A stretch of 28,285 nucleotides of DNA from Gnetum montanum. Its lineage: Eukaryota; Streptophyta; Gnetopsida; Gnetales; Gnetaceae. Numbering within the stretch: position 1 is the stretch's first letter; the number at the start of each line of letters is the position of its first letter. Below, piece after piece: positions 7,973-18,625 of this stretch. The DNA lies in NCBI GenBank assembly GCA_015680685.1, contig MNCI01003969.1:1-28285 (forward strand), given 5' to 3'. The notes below the pieces were generated by a model. That model saw only the letters and a program-made list of their open reading frames with translations. It did not search any database and was not told the origin of the DNA. The position numbers were made by a program, and so were the translations under genes.

Positions 7973-10900
7973 AAACTACTCCATCCAACAAATCTAAATG
8001 ATCTTAATGGACATAAGTCAAAATTTAGTTATAGTTGTTTTTAACGATTGAAGAATTGTTTGCCAATAGCTTGCACTCCTCATCAAGTCTAGCCTTCAAG
8101 TTAGCTCCCTTTTGTATCTTTTTTTAACAAAAGATGGAAATATCTTTAGACATTGTAAAGACTTGACTTAAGATATGGTTATAAATGTAAGGCCTTCTAT
8201 TTATGCAATTCTTATTTCTATAACATCTTTAAAGTGTGTTAGCCTTTGTGCTTTTTGGATCATTCAGAACCACACAAGATGCAAGAGCAACTACTATTAG
8301 TTCTAGCATGTACTTTAGCTCATTACTCTTCTCACAAATTACTTGCCCCATGTATTTAACAAGACAAAATTCAAAGTAATTAAAGGTCATATTTGCATAT
8401 GCAAATGTAGCAAATTTAAGTGAAAATATAAAGTTAAAGAAAAAAGCAAAGATCAAATTAAGATAAATTTTGAACTTTATGTAAAATAGGGACAAAAGCC
8501 TTGGAATTTTTATTTAATTTTTTATTACACATAGGAAAAAATAGTGAAGCTATATTATTTTCCATTTTATTAAAAGATTGATAGATGGATGTAATTGAAG
8601 AATAGCCCCAATCTTTTGTGTCTCTTCAAATTTCAGCCCTATTTTCATGTAAAAAGACTTGTCCTACCCATGGTTATAATGGCCCTATCATATGCATATT
8701 ATGTTGTATTTGATCATGAAGTAAGAAGGATAATTTGATTACAAAATTTCTCTCCATCTTCATTAATTTGATCAGTTATTCACCAATTATTCATCTCTTA
8801 TTCATCAATTCATCATTGAATACTTTAACAATTTTCATCATTCATCAACATTCATCATATTCACTAACATTCACTAATTTATCATTCCAGTTATTTACAA
8901 ATCATCAATTCATTTAAAATTTATTACTCATTAATCATTGTTATTTATATTCAAATAGTTGCAACAATTGTACATTTCAATTCAATCAATTCCTCATCAA
9001 CCATCATTGCAATTTTTGAAAAGTAAAAAGTCACATTTGGGGCCATTATTGTGTAACAAATTTCAACCATCAAACCAGCTCAAATCAAGTTCAAATCTTA
9101 CATGGAAGTAAATTGTTCAAAGAACTTCATATCAAATATTTAATCACTTCATAACTCTCGGATCATACATTCATCTTCCAAATCACTAATTTCTATTCTA
9201 AAAGCTAAACAATTTTATCTAATACCCCTTTTTCAAGCAAGATTTAAATGATTAAATAAATTCCAATTGACCTGAAATTTTACAAGCTAATAAGTTGTAG
9301 AATAAGTTTTCCAACAAATCTAAGATCAGCCCAAAACTCATTTGGATCGTGAAGATATCACAATTTAAAAATCAGAAAAAATTCCATTGTTTTCTCAATT
9401 AGGTCACTTGCATCACCCAATAGATGTAACTAATTCCCAAAAACTTGCAAAATTAAAAAATCTTCTAAAGACTTTTAGAAAGAAAAAAACGCACTACTAC
9501 TTCGCACGCTTGTTGATCGGCACTATGAACACACAACCCGGATTCAGCTACTGGTAGCCCTTGTTAATCTATGAGGTGCATAACCATAACCACATTCCGT
9601 AGAAGTTAGGTAGCAGTTTGCTTGGTATAAAAAAGGCGCAGAAAGAATGAAGGCAAAGTGCTGCTTCGCAGTGAAAAGATAAATGTATCAGCAAGATGGA
9701 TGTACAGCGCTTCTTGTTGGTGCTGAAAAAAATGTCACTTGCTGTACCGCGCGGTGATAATTAAGAAATGTGAAAAGTTTTAGAATGGGCACCTTATTTT
9801 TTTCAAAAATATTCTTTTGAAAAATCACCTAGTTGACACATGTTTCTTACGTTTTAATTGAAAAAAAAAAAATATCATGGTGTTCAAACATAATGGACAT
9901 TACTGACTAAATTTTTAGGTTTTCAAAAATTCCAGAAAATGCACGGACTTTCAGAAATTGCACAGATGTATCGGGCACCAACGCACCACTTATGTTTCTA
10001 TCTAATGTTTTTTTGTCCTACACAAATCTCATGTAATATTTTTATTTAAAAAAACTTGGCTGTGTGCACATATAACCAACATGCAGCACATCACCGACAA
10101 AGTTTTTTATTTTGCGAAAATTTCAAAAAAATGCGCGAACGTAATAGACATGAACTCAGCCTCTTTGCCAATAAACAGGAAGCTCGAAGCTTGGAACACA
10201 GCCTTAAAACGATATCCTTTATAAGTACAAACGGAGACGTATTCACAGATTTAAATAAGCAAGTCGATCAGAACATCAAAGTATCCAATAAAAACTAACG
10301 AAAATGAAATGAAAAGCTTAAATCTCATGAGACAACTGGCCAGTGCAGACCGGATTCAACCATAACTACAATTACTTTAAAGCTTCAAAAACAGGGGAGA
10401 ATTAGCTTACTATGGGTTTATAGCCCAGCAACTAAGAAATAGAACTGTCAGTTTAAGGTTAAAACATCACAATTCACGGTCATATTTACCATATTTCTAG
10501 GGAAGAACCAAAGCCCGCAAAATAAAACAGAATCACACCCAAAGTTGGTTTAATGGAAAATCAACAATCAACTGTCAGCAAAAGTAGAAGAGGCAAAAGT
10601 AGAAGAGACGCAGTAAGTCTAATAGAATGTTGCTCAGGAACCCCTTGTTTATGACCGGTAGATTTACTTTTTTCCTATGAATTCTTAATCTTCAAAGATT
10701 TTACTCAACAAAGGTGCAATCTTTTTGAATGCAAGAACCTGGGGATTTCAAACTGCACGTGCCGGGGGAATTCCATCCACATGTTAGTCCCCACATTCTA
10801 ATATACTAAGAGATTACAATTTGTTACGTAAAACTTTTGGAGATTCTGAAACTGATATTGAACATGAATTTTTGCATGAATTTTTACAGATTTTCACTTA

Positions 10901-11083
10901 CAATCATACCACTCAAATTTCTTTTTACAAGATTTTCTTTTTTGTTTTTTGTTTTTGCATATCAGTATTGTGCATTGAAATCGAACCTGTGACCAGGTTT
11001 TCTATGCTGTCTCTTAAAGAGACAATAATCAAAAGAAAAAAAAGGTACATTCAACGATTCCAACAATAATACAAGGTTTAAAT
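7973..11083. other. Intergenic region, no recognised gene
   Basis: I see no family resemblance in any frame. Positions 8750-8940 are a low-complexity stretch of degenerate TTCATCA/ATTCATCA iterations; the frame at 8735-8917 is only its translation. Positions 9480-10400 are less AT-rich, with short open frames such as 10056-10298, but have no domain or splice pattern I can support. The last few hundred bases are the 3' flank of the minus-strand receptor gene. A CACGTG core lies in CTGCACGTGCCG near 10757, an isolated G-box-like hit of little weight. Confidence 0.5.
8750..8940 (+). repeat. Low-complexity ATTCATCA-rich tract
   Basis: Degenerate iterations of TTCATCA, ATTCATC and TTCACTAA extend for about 190 bases with irregular period. 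The composition explains the open frame here, so I do not call a gene. Confidence 0.7.
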
Positions 11084-11868
11084 TTAAAAGGTCGAACTTG
11101 TAGAGGCAACATCTGAATGGTCAAGCAAACATACTGGACTTAAAGAAATTTCATCCGGTTCATGGTGCTGTGATGATAAGCTGTTTTCACCTGCTTCTTC
11201 CACCATTGCGTGAGATAATTCTGCGATAATCTTATTCATGGTGGGCCGCGCTGAAGGGTTCTCGTTGATGCATTCCATTGCAACCTTTGCCACACGATTA
11301 ATTGATGCTATACTGCAAAATCTTCCCACCAAATTCTTATCCATAATCATGACAATCATCTCTGGATCATTTGACTCCCAAACTTCTTGTACCTGTCATG
11401 ATCCAGATGCAGATGGTCATTACTTGAATTTTCAAATTCAAGATTTCTTTTATAAACAAAACAGAGCAACTTTAAATGTTACCCAGGAGACCAGAGCGAT
11501 CTCTTTTTCTGGTAGCGTCCTATCCACAGGTTTCCTGCCGCAAATTATCTCCAACAACAGCACTCCAAAGCTGTATACGTCACTTTTCTCCGTCAACAGC
11601 CCAGTCTTGTAATACCTAGTACATTTAACACAATTCCGATATTTTTAATATAGTCACATTATTATCTTTAATGCTAATTTATCTATATAACTGATGAAAG
11701 ATTAACCATCATACTCGGGTCAACGTATCCTGGGTTCTTTTGCTGCAGTGGTTATGTGGGTGGCAGTGGTTATGTGGGTGGCTTGCTCGTCACGGGTCCA
11801 CTTAGATATGCCAAAATCTGAAAGCTTTCCTAGAGGATTTTTGCCCAAAATAATGTTGGCAGCATAGT
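11084..11868 (-). pseudogene. Kinase-domain remnant of the malectin-like/LRR receptor kinase gene
   Basis: Three exon-like segments read on the minus strand. Segment A (about 11868-11715) gives AANIILGKNPLGKLSDFGIS and a TH.TT activation loop, with the DFG motif present. Segment B (11615-11483) gives [20 protein letters not shown] to LVSW. Segment C (11392-11084) gives VQEVWE to ENPSARPTM, then a Ser-rich tail and TAA. Splice sites GA|GTATGA, CTAG|G, TGG|GTAACA and ACAG|GTACAA join them in phase. They cover kinase subdomains VII to XI. Segment A is damaged: sequence upstream of AANIIL does not continue into the expected HRDVK catalytic loop, the activation loop carries an 18-bp duplication, and the GTPGYVDPE region has small deletions giving TGA at 11722-11720. 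Segments B and C are clean. An active kinase is therefore unlikely from this assembly. Confidence 0.8.
11746..11781 (+). repeat. 18-bp tandem duplication inside the kinase activation loop
   Basis: CAGTGGTTATGTGGGTGG occurs twice in a row (11746-11763 and 11764-11781). On the minus strand it repeats six residues (ATHITT) in frame, just after DFGIS, where the family has a single THVTT-type sequence. Confidence 0.9.
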
Positions 11869-12240
11869 TGCCAGAAACGGGAAACGCGCAACATGACGGC
11901 AACGGCAACGCAACGGAAATGGCAAAAAATCAGGTTGCTAAAAAGAAAAGAGCTTTAAATATAGAACCTTAGTAACTTTAGCAATTTTTATATTTTAATA
12001 AAATTATGTGTATATTTCTTTGTTCCTAGAACAACCATTTAAAATGCAATACAATATAATGATTTTTATATATAAAAATTTACAATATTTTTATTTATTG
12101 GTATCTAAGAACAATTACCCATAAGATAGAAGTTGTAAAATAATTTATTTAAAAAATAAGAAATAATTATCATATTGATATCTTCAACATAAGCATGTAC
12201 AGGGCTTACAACCCAAGGAACAAACGCTGCAAATAATTGA

Positions 12241-12737
12241 NNNNNNNNNNNNNNNNNNNNNNNNNNNNNNNNNNNNNNNNNNNNNNNNNNNNNNNNNNNN
12301 NNNNNNNNNNNNNNNNNNNNNNNNNNNNNNNNNNNNNNNNNNNNNNNNNNNNNNNNNNNNNNNNNNNNNNNNNNNNNNNNNNNNNNNNNNNNNNNNNNNN
12401 NNNNNNNNNNNNNNNNNNNNNNNNNNNNNNNNNNNNNNNNNNNNNNNNNNNNNNNNNNNNNNNNNNNNNNNNNNNNNNNNNNNNNNNNNNNNNNNNNNNN
12501 NNNNNNNNNNNNNNNNNNNNNNNNNNNNNNNNNNNNNNNNNNNNNNNNNNNNNNNNNNNNNNNNNNNNNNNNNNNNNNNNNNNNNNNNNNNNNNNNNNNN
12601 NNNNNNNNNNNNNNNNNNNNNNNNNNNNNNNNNNNNNNNNNNNNNNNNNNNNNNNNNNNNNNNNNNNNNNNNNNNNNNNNNNNNNNNNNNNNNNNNNNNN
12701 NNNNNNNNNNNNNNNNNNNNNNNNNNNNNNNNNNNNN
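12241..12737. other. Assembly gap of 497 N
   Basis: The run of N lies between the last LRR exon (12804) and the kinase remnant (11868). The transmembrane exon and the kinase N-lobe (glycine loop, VAIK lysine) of the receptor gene would be expected here. Whether 497 is a true or nominal length cannot be told. Confidence 0.95.
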
Positions 12738-12803
12738 ATATAAATCGAATGCTCTTTTTAAAATTTCATTACGGGACCTTCAAATCTATAAAGGGATCTT
12801 TAC

Positions 12804-15778
12804 TTGAATTGCAGGTCTTTACGAATAAGATGATCTGGAATTTCTCCAGAAAAATTATTGTTCTGAATTGACCTGCCATTGAGTGTTTCACAATATGAAA
12901 ATCATGATAGTTCCAAGGGTTATTACATGCAAGAGAATGATTGCCAGAAGACTCGCTTACAATTTTGTAAGAGCTTTTAGCGTGCTGAGCCAGCTAGGCA
13001 GCGTACCACTGAGGTTGTTGTTTCGTAAATTTCTTCATCAGATCATGCAATTGTTAGTCTATATCCTAGACATGAATGAAACGGTCCAATCCAAGCAAAT
13101 GAATTAACTTACAGAGTCTTCAATTGGGTAAGCCTAGAAAGATCTGGAACAGTTCCTGTTAAACTGTTATTGGACAAATCACTGCCAAGGAAAAGTTGAA
13201 AACTGCCATCAGTCACATGTGCTTAATGACAGAACCATTGTTTTTCACATTTATCTCATGTTAATTCAAATGATAAAAAACTGTAATTTAGAACGTACAC
13301 GTATTCTAAATACGTAGAATTTCCAAGTGTTGGAGGTATATGACCGCTAAGGTTAAGCCCGGAGAAATTCCTGTAAAGTTCACGACACGTCACGTCAAAA
13401 GGTAATATATATTTTTTATTAAAAAATTTAGATATCCGCGTTTCAAACTTCAGCAACTGGTATTTGTAACTCACATTCGGGAAACCCGTGTCTCAGAGCA
13501 TTGTATGCGCTCCCATGCGATGCCGTAACAAGGATCAGACTTCCATGTTGAAAAATTCAAGGCAAATGTGTTGTTGAATTCTTTCAGAACATTCACTGTT
13601 AATGTCAAAAACACACAAATTAGCAGTTCCCTTCCCAGTTCCCACCAACATATATATTTTCACTGCTACACTACTGTAACGGCTTGGTTCTCACCATCGA
13701 TTGGGTCGGTCAAGGGATCCGATTTGATAATATGATAGACTTCGTAAGCATTTAGGATTGCATATGTATCAGCTGGAGCTGGAGTGAAAGTTACATTATA
13801 ACTCTTAAGCTGTTTCGGCATCATGGCAACTTCTACAGCAGTGTATGTATCTCGTATTATAACATTCACATTTACACCCTCCATAGAAACACTAAAACTG
13901 GATAATGTCTTGTCCTTCCAAAACTGAGCGAAGTAGTAAAAGAACAATGTTGGCCTGTGTTCAAAGATCTTGCGGAAGCTGCCGGTCCAACTGCTGTTTA
14001 AGATCATGCTTGTTTCCATTACAGAAGGAGGAGGCAAATTAGGCGTTCCGCTCACGTTTATAGAAGTCCCCTGTGAACTTCTCAGATCTTGGTCACTGAA
14101 GTCTGTTAGCAGATCTGGCAGCAGAATATGAAATGAGATGAAAATAAAGAGCAGTTGAACGACATAATTGCAGAAAAAATCTTATTATGAGCAATGGAAA
14201 TAACAAGCATCTCTCTTCATCACATAGAGAGAACAAGAATAAACCTCTCTCTCATGCAATGTGGAAATGACAGGCTTCTTTCTTCATCACATGGAGAGAA
14301 CAAGAATAAACCTCTCTCTCATGCAATGTGAGAACTCTCCCACTCTTGTCTTTCTCATGCTGTTTATGACCGATCCCAGGGCAGACTTAAATAGCCACAT
14401 CTGGGTTACAAAATTGGAAACATCTAAAAATTAACTAAGATAGAACATATTTTAGAAGTTTTATGTTATCTTCAGAAAAAATTCTAAAACTAGAAATGGA
14501 AAGTGTGGAAAGTGTAGTTCATGAATAAGCAACTGCTAATTCATTGCTGTGATCTACCGTTTTACAGTTAGTTTTTTCCAACAAAGTCCTCAGACAACCA
14601 CCGTCGATCAAACTTATCAATGCCATACCTGGTAGTGCACAAGCACGCACACAAATCATACCTCTGAAATGTTTAAATTTTAAATAAACTCCAAAGAGTA
14701 AAGTGTTGTCACATCACTGTCAGAAACCCACTGAAAGTTAAAATAACAAAGGATAGAGTTAAGAAATTACCAGACAAAAAGGACACTGAAAATACTGAAA
14801 AACTATTGAAGAAATCACAGATAGATGAGCATAGTGGCTAACGAAAACTCATATAATCAACCCATTTTGGGAAGACAAAGCTTCAACGATGATGACGATG
14901 ATACTCTATCAAACAATTCAGTTTCAAACTTTCAAGTCACGAAACATTTTGCAAAGCAATAAAAAGGTGTTGCAAACATGTTCAGAATTTATAATAAATG
15001 TACACGTTTCTCACCTGATATAGTAGCCACTTTTATTGTTTACGTAGCCTCTGTATCCCAGTTTCAGCATAACTCTATTATCGACTTGCGGGTACATTGT
15101 ACGCGTAAGTAGGATGAGCTGAATTGCACTTATAAACGGATCAGAATCGGCATCATTTCTCATCAAGCAAATATAGAGAATCTTTCCAGAAGTTGTCAGG
15201 ATGCGTTCGTCTAATGTTGTCATGCCCTTAGCGGTACGCCTCATCGACAGCATGTCTTGGTTCTCTATACTGTAATTGAAAAAAGAGGGAGGTTGCCAGT
15301 CATCTGTGTCAAAACGGAGTCTAAGGAGATACTTTTCTCGAGGAGTAACAGACAGGCTATAGCAAGATTTAAGCAGAGGTTGTTCAAATACGCGAATTGT
15401 TTTGTGGATATCATCTCTAATGATACTAACGGGTTTTCCGACGTCGATATAGTTTGTATCAGGGATCCAGAAAAGGCCATTGTCCATTGTAACATTAGAA
15501 CTAGCTCCACATAAAAGATTTAAGAATCCTGTGAAAATTGCACACTTAAAATTATGAATTTCTTAGAATTAAACAAAACTGAAACAGATCTTGTAATCGA
15601 GCATTAACAGCAGAGATTTAAGAATCCTGTGAAAATTGCACTTAAAATTATGAATTTCTTAGAATTAAACAAAGCTGAAACAGATCTTGCAATCGAGCAT
15701 TAACAGCAAACCTGGTTGAGCTGACACTCTGGTTGAAAAGAAATGTAGCAAGAGCAGCAGCAGCATCAACGCAGCCAT
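12804..15778 (-). CDS. Malectin-like/LRR receptor-like kinase, ectodomain (8 exons, 3' part in gap)
   Basis: Exons by splice sites and phase: 15778-15712, 15528-15015, 14095-13695, 13595-13475, 13370-13299, 13181-13113, 13032-12961 and 12872-12804. They join into one open frame of about 461 codons. The start gives a signal peptide (MAALMLLLLLLHFF...SA). Residues about 23-327 form a malectin-like carbohydrate-binding-type domain (GFLNLLCGASSN, WIPDTNYIDVG, CYSLSV..REKYLLRLRF, LNAYEVY). Next is the STWKSDPC...W linker typical before LRRs, then four LRRs, one per exon, with NLSGHIPPTLGN, VDLSNNSLTGTVPDLS, LRNNNLSGTLPSWL and NNNFSGEIP. The LRR exons are 69 or 72 bp, all phase 2. This matches plant LRR subfamily I receptor kinases, which act at the plasma membrane. 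Ligand and pathway cannot be told. The ectodomain shows no lesion; the transmembrane and kinase parts are discussed separately. Exon 1 and 3 boundaries were chosen by phase and family fit. Confidence 0.85.
14189..14322. repeat. Two-copy tandem repeat of 65-67 bp in intron 2 of the receptor gene
   Basis: Units starting GCAATG at 14191 and 14256 share CTTCATCACAT, GAGAGAACAAGAATAAACC and TCTCTCATGCAATG; a third partial unit starts at 14323. It is intronic, with no effect on the deduced coding frame. Confidence 0.85.
15516..15708. repeat. Two-copy 95-97 bp tandem duplication spanning the intron 1 acceptor
   Basis: Copies at 15516-15612 and 15614-15708 differ by a 2-base indel and a few substitutions. 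On the minus strand each contains TTTTCACAG|GATTCTT, so the true exon 2 acceptor (exon start 15528) has a near-identical twin at 15626, closer to exon 1. Intron 1 consists almost wholly of the two copies. Confidence 0.9.
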
Positions 15779-16160
15779 GAAATCTGCTCAAAGATGAGGA
15801 GCTTCTATTCCACCAAAAGAAAACAAGAAACAGGGGATAGCAACAGAATTTCGGACATCAAAGGTTACTGAAAATGTAATCATAGGTTCCAAAGGATAGA
15901 TTCCTTCCGCACGCCACAACTGCATAATATTCATACCGTGTTTGGCGCGGTTGATTGACCGTGGTTGAGATTTCTTCCACAACGTGTGGGTCAGCTGAAT
16001 ACGTGAGTTCATTCACTGGGGAACAGTCAGTCCTTAAGGTCCCCTTCTTGAAGACAAAGTGACCAGGTCATTTATTCAAGACGCGTGCATTTGACCAAAT
16101 CCGTCATATCTGTTACCCTCTCTGGTCCTGAATTGTTATAACAACCCTTTAACAGGCTAA
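15779..16160 (-). promoter_or_regulatory. Upstream region of the receptor gene with two W-box cores
   Basis: TTGACC occurs at 15955-15960 and 16091-16096 on the + strand. TTGAC[CT] is the WRKY-binding W-box core, common in promoters of defence-related receptor kinases. A possible AT-rich core element, TATGAATATTATG on the minus strand, lies near 15922-15934. The hits are short and could be chance; no transcription start is evident. Confidence 0.25.
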
Positions 16161-17075
16161 TATGTCGTGAAGACAGACAAAGCTGCAGCAATCACAAATG
16201 AAGTTTCCGCGAAAGATCAGTTGCTGGGTAGAACACTTGACACGAAGAGTCTTTGGGACCTTTCATTCGAACGGCCAAAGAAAATATGGTTCAGGTTTCT
16301 TCATGCGTCCCCTTGTGGTGCTTCTCTCTGGGTTCTTTCCTGGTTTCTGACATCGATGTGTCTGGCCTTTAATTTTGAAATGATATGAAGGATATGAAAT
16401 GAGGCTTTATTGCGATACAAGACTTTTAGGATTTGTTGGAGAAATATTATATTTTGTATGCTTGGTTTGCATTTATATATATATATTTTCATAATTTGAG
16501 CTGCAAATTAAAATAATTTTGATTTGAGTTTCATTCATAGAAGAGTAATAGCCTAGAGTAGATCACATACTTAATCACTACGAGGCTTAGAAACAACATA
16601 GAAGGAATAACTTTCTAATTTTAGGGATGTCTACTCATATGAATAGTCTTGTAGGAAGAAAAGTAATTGTTAGTAGGGAGGATGGTCCTAACAACATTTA
16701 CATCGTTTTCAATATTTGTGCTTAAACTTAAAATAGCAAAAGAATTCGATGTAGCAATAAAAAGCTTTAGTGAAATACCATACATTATAGGAGAGGAAAG
16801 TACAAATGTAAATGTTAGCATATAATGTCAATCACAATTGACCTTAAATTAAGTCTCTTTGTAAGTTTCTAAAGTTAGCATGTCAACAAATGATGTCATC
16901 TTTGTCAACCTCTGCTAGCCTCACATAAAAAAAATAGAATAGAACAAAACAAGAGCAAAGAAAGGCAACTAAATTTTACACTTTTATTCAACTGATAATG
17001 GCCTTTAAATCTGCAAATACATCAATGGAAAATAGCAACTGAATCCTAATACTAACTTATATATATATATATCGC
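16161..17075. other. Intergenic, no recognised gene
   Basis: The stretch is AT-rich with (TA)n runs near 16475 and 17060. An open frame at 16167-16388 (73 codons) has no family resemblance. Nothing else is supported. Confidence 0.5.
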
Positions 17076-17453
17076 TATCAATTGGCTGAGATGATTTTAA
17101 CCAAGCCCAATTACTAGACAAGGTAACAAGATATCTAAAAACAAAATCACTCATCCATCGTCTGTTTCTATACCCCTTTCCCAATTTATTTTTACCCTCT
17201 CAGTTAAGTTTATTCTATCTTTGTTTGTTCATTGCGTGTTTGAGCATTATTTATGTGAGAGATTTATTTCTCAAAAATGTAATGAACAAATAAAGACAAA
17301 ACAAACTTGACCGAGAGGGTAAAACTAAATTGGGAAAGGGGTAGAGAAACAAAGGATGGATGAGCGATTCCATTTTAGGATATCTTGTTACCTTGTTTAG
17401 TTGTCAAGATTGGTTTAAATCATCTTATTTAAAATCATCTTGGCCAATTGATA
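17076..17453. mobile_element. Foldback (long inverted repeat) MITE-like element
   Basis: The left arm 17076-17233 is the imperfect reverse complement of the right arm 17281-17453, with a loop of about 47 bases. Matching blocks include TATCAATTGGC / GCCAATTGATA at the tips, AAGGTAACAAGATATC / GATATCTTGTTACCTT, ACCCCTTTCCCAATTTA / TAAATTGGGAAAGGGGT, and TTTGTTCATT / AATGAACAAA at the loop. It has no coding capacity and sits between TA-rich flanks, suggesting a TA target as in Tc1/mariner- or PIF-type MITEs; I cannot assign the superfamily. A transcript would form a hairpin of more than 150 bp. Confidence 0.85.
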
Positions 17454-17468
17454 TATATATAAGCTAGT

Positions 17469-18322
17469 TGATGAGTGATCCTTTTAGGGCCTCGACGTTG
17501 GATACATGACATCGAAGTCCCAACATCATGTACTTGATGTCAGGGCTAATAAGCGATGTTGGATACCTGATGTTGCCTCATCTGGACCTTGCCAATAAAT
17601 ACTGCACTTGGGCTTCCAGATGGGGGAGCTTAGAAAGTAGTAATAGATAGTTTCATTTTTCCATTTCTTCTTTCCAGTCTGTTATTCCGAGTGCATGCCT
17701 GTAGTGTGATGTTTATAATCGTACGACACTTTTGTTTGAGTGTGACATACTTGGATATGTTATATAACTAGCAATAAAGATCAAGATTACTTCCATCATT
17801 GCAGCATCCACTTAGATTAATATTGTTGCTTTAATTCTGTAATGCTTTCTTTAGCTAAACATTTCCATTTATTATTATTTATTGTTCCTGTTGTTAAGTG
17901 GAATGTGTATGCCTTAATTACAAGCATTTAAGTGTAAATACTTGGTTGCCTAGAGGTTTATCATTTGGCACAACCAATGACATACACTTGGTAATCCTGG
18001 AAGTAGCTCCATGAAGTCCAAGACGTGTACAAATGATTAAGAGAGAATACCATTGCCTTAGGCTAATTTAGACTTTGTTTCCATTATTCATTAGTTAATT
18101 AATTTATTTCTTTCTGTCATCAGGAGTAGCATAGCATAAAATTAGGAATCACATCATATACCTCACTTTAGACTAAACCATACAAGTGGGAAGACAACAA
18201 ACTACAATCAAAGCATAGCCGTCTAGATACCACAACTAGTTCCATCCACAGAATTTGACCGGATTATGTGTGAATGCTTATGATTCATATGGTTGAGCAT
18301 AGGGGTACCTTACCGCTCATCA
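17469..18322 (+). mobile_element. Solo LTR (LTR family copy 4) with target duplication CTAGT
   Basis: It starts TGATGAGTGATCC, ends TTACCGCTCATCA, and is flanked by CTAGT at 17464-17468 and 18323-18327. Family landmarks appear in order: iterated GATGTTGGATACCTGATG in U3, a decayed TATA box (AATAAATA near 17594), AGCAATAAAGATC, CTTGGTAATCC, AAGACGTGTAC, and the 3' box GAATTTGACCGGATTATG to AGGGGTACCTTACCGC. It has no adjoining internal sequence, so it is a solo LTR of 854 bp. Confidence 0.92.
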
Positions 18323-18453
18323 CTAGTAGACGTGAATGTTTCTACTTCATTTGAAAACCAATGTTCTGATGTGGTGATGTTGACAAACTTCACCCCCTCC
18401 CACCCACCATCACACTAGATGTGTTAGCCTCTCAACAAAAATGAAGCAACTTT

Positions 18454-18573
18454 TATAATAGTCGACTCTTTAACTTCTATAACGGTCAACCCTTCAACTT
18501 CTATAACAACTGACTCTTCAAGTTCTGTAATGGCAAACACTTCAACTTTTATAATGGTCGACCATTCAACTTC
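18454..18573 (+). repeat. Five 24-bp tandem units (minisatellite)
   Basis: Units begin at 18454, 18478, 18502, 18526 and 18550 with the pattern TATAATGGTCGACYCTTCAACTTC. The 24-bp period keeps the reading frame; one + frame stays open across the whole array and reads a Ser/Thr-rich eight-residue repeat before a TGA, but it has no start codon. It lies between the solo LTR and the next 5' LTR. Confidence 0.9.
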
Positions 18574-18625
18574 TAAAGAATGAAAATAGCAACCGAATCT
18601 CTAAGAATAGTTCTTAGAGACTAGG

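Noticed and set aside
8735-8917. 60-codon Ser/Ile-rich frame
   Set aside because: It is the translation of a degenerate TTCATCA tract.
12237-12743. 168-codon open frame
   Set aside because: It consists of N bases and is an artefact of translating the gap.
13666-13694. Extension of exon 3 to the stop at 13666, with a donor GTAGTG at 13674
   Set aside because: It gives phase 0 against an exon 4 that needs one carried base and would create TGA; the donor G|GTGAGA at 13695 fits phase and family.
15257-15514. Frames on both strands overlapping receptor exon 2
   Set aside because: They are shadows of the malectin-like exon, which has clear family motifs and splice sites.
16167-16388. 73-codon + strand frame upstream of the receptor gene
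   Set aside because: No recognisable domain, no homologous pattern, and no supporting splice or promoter context.
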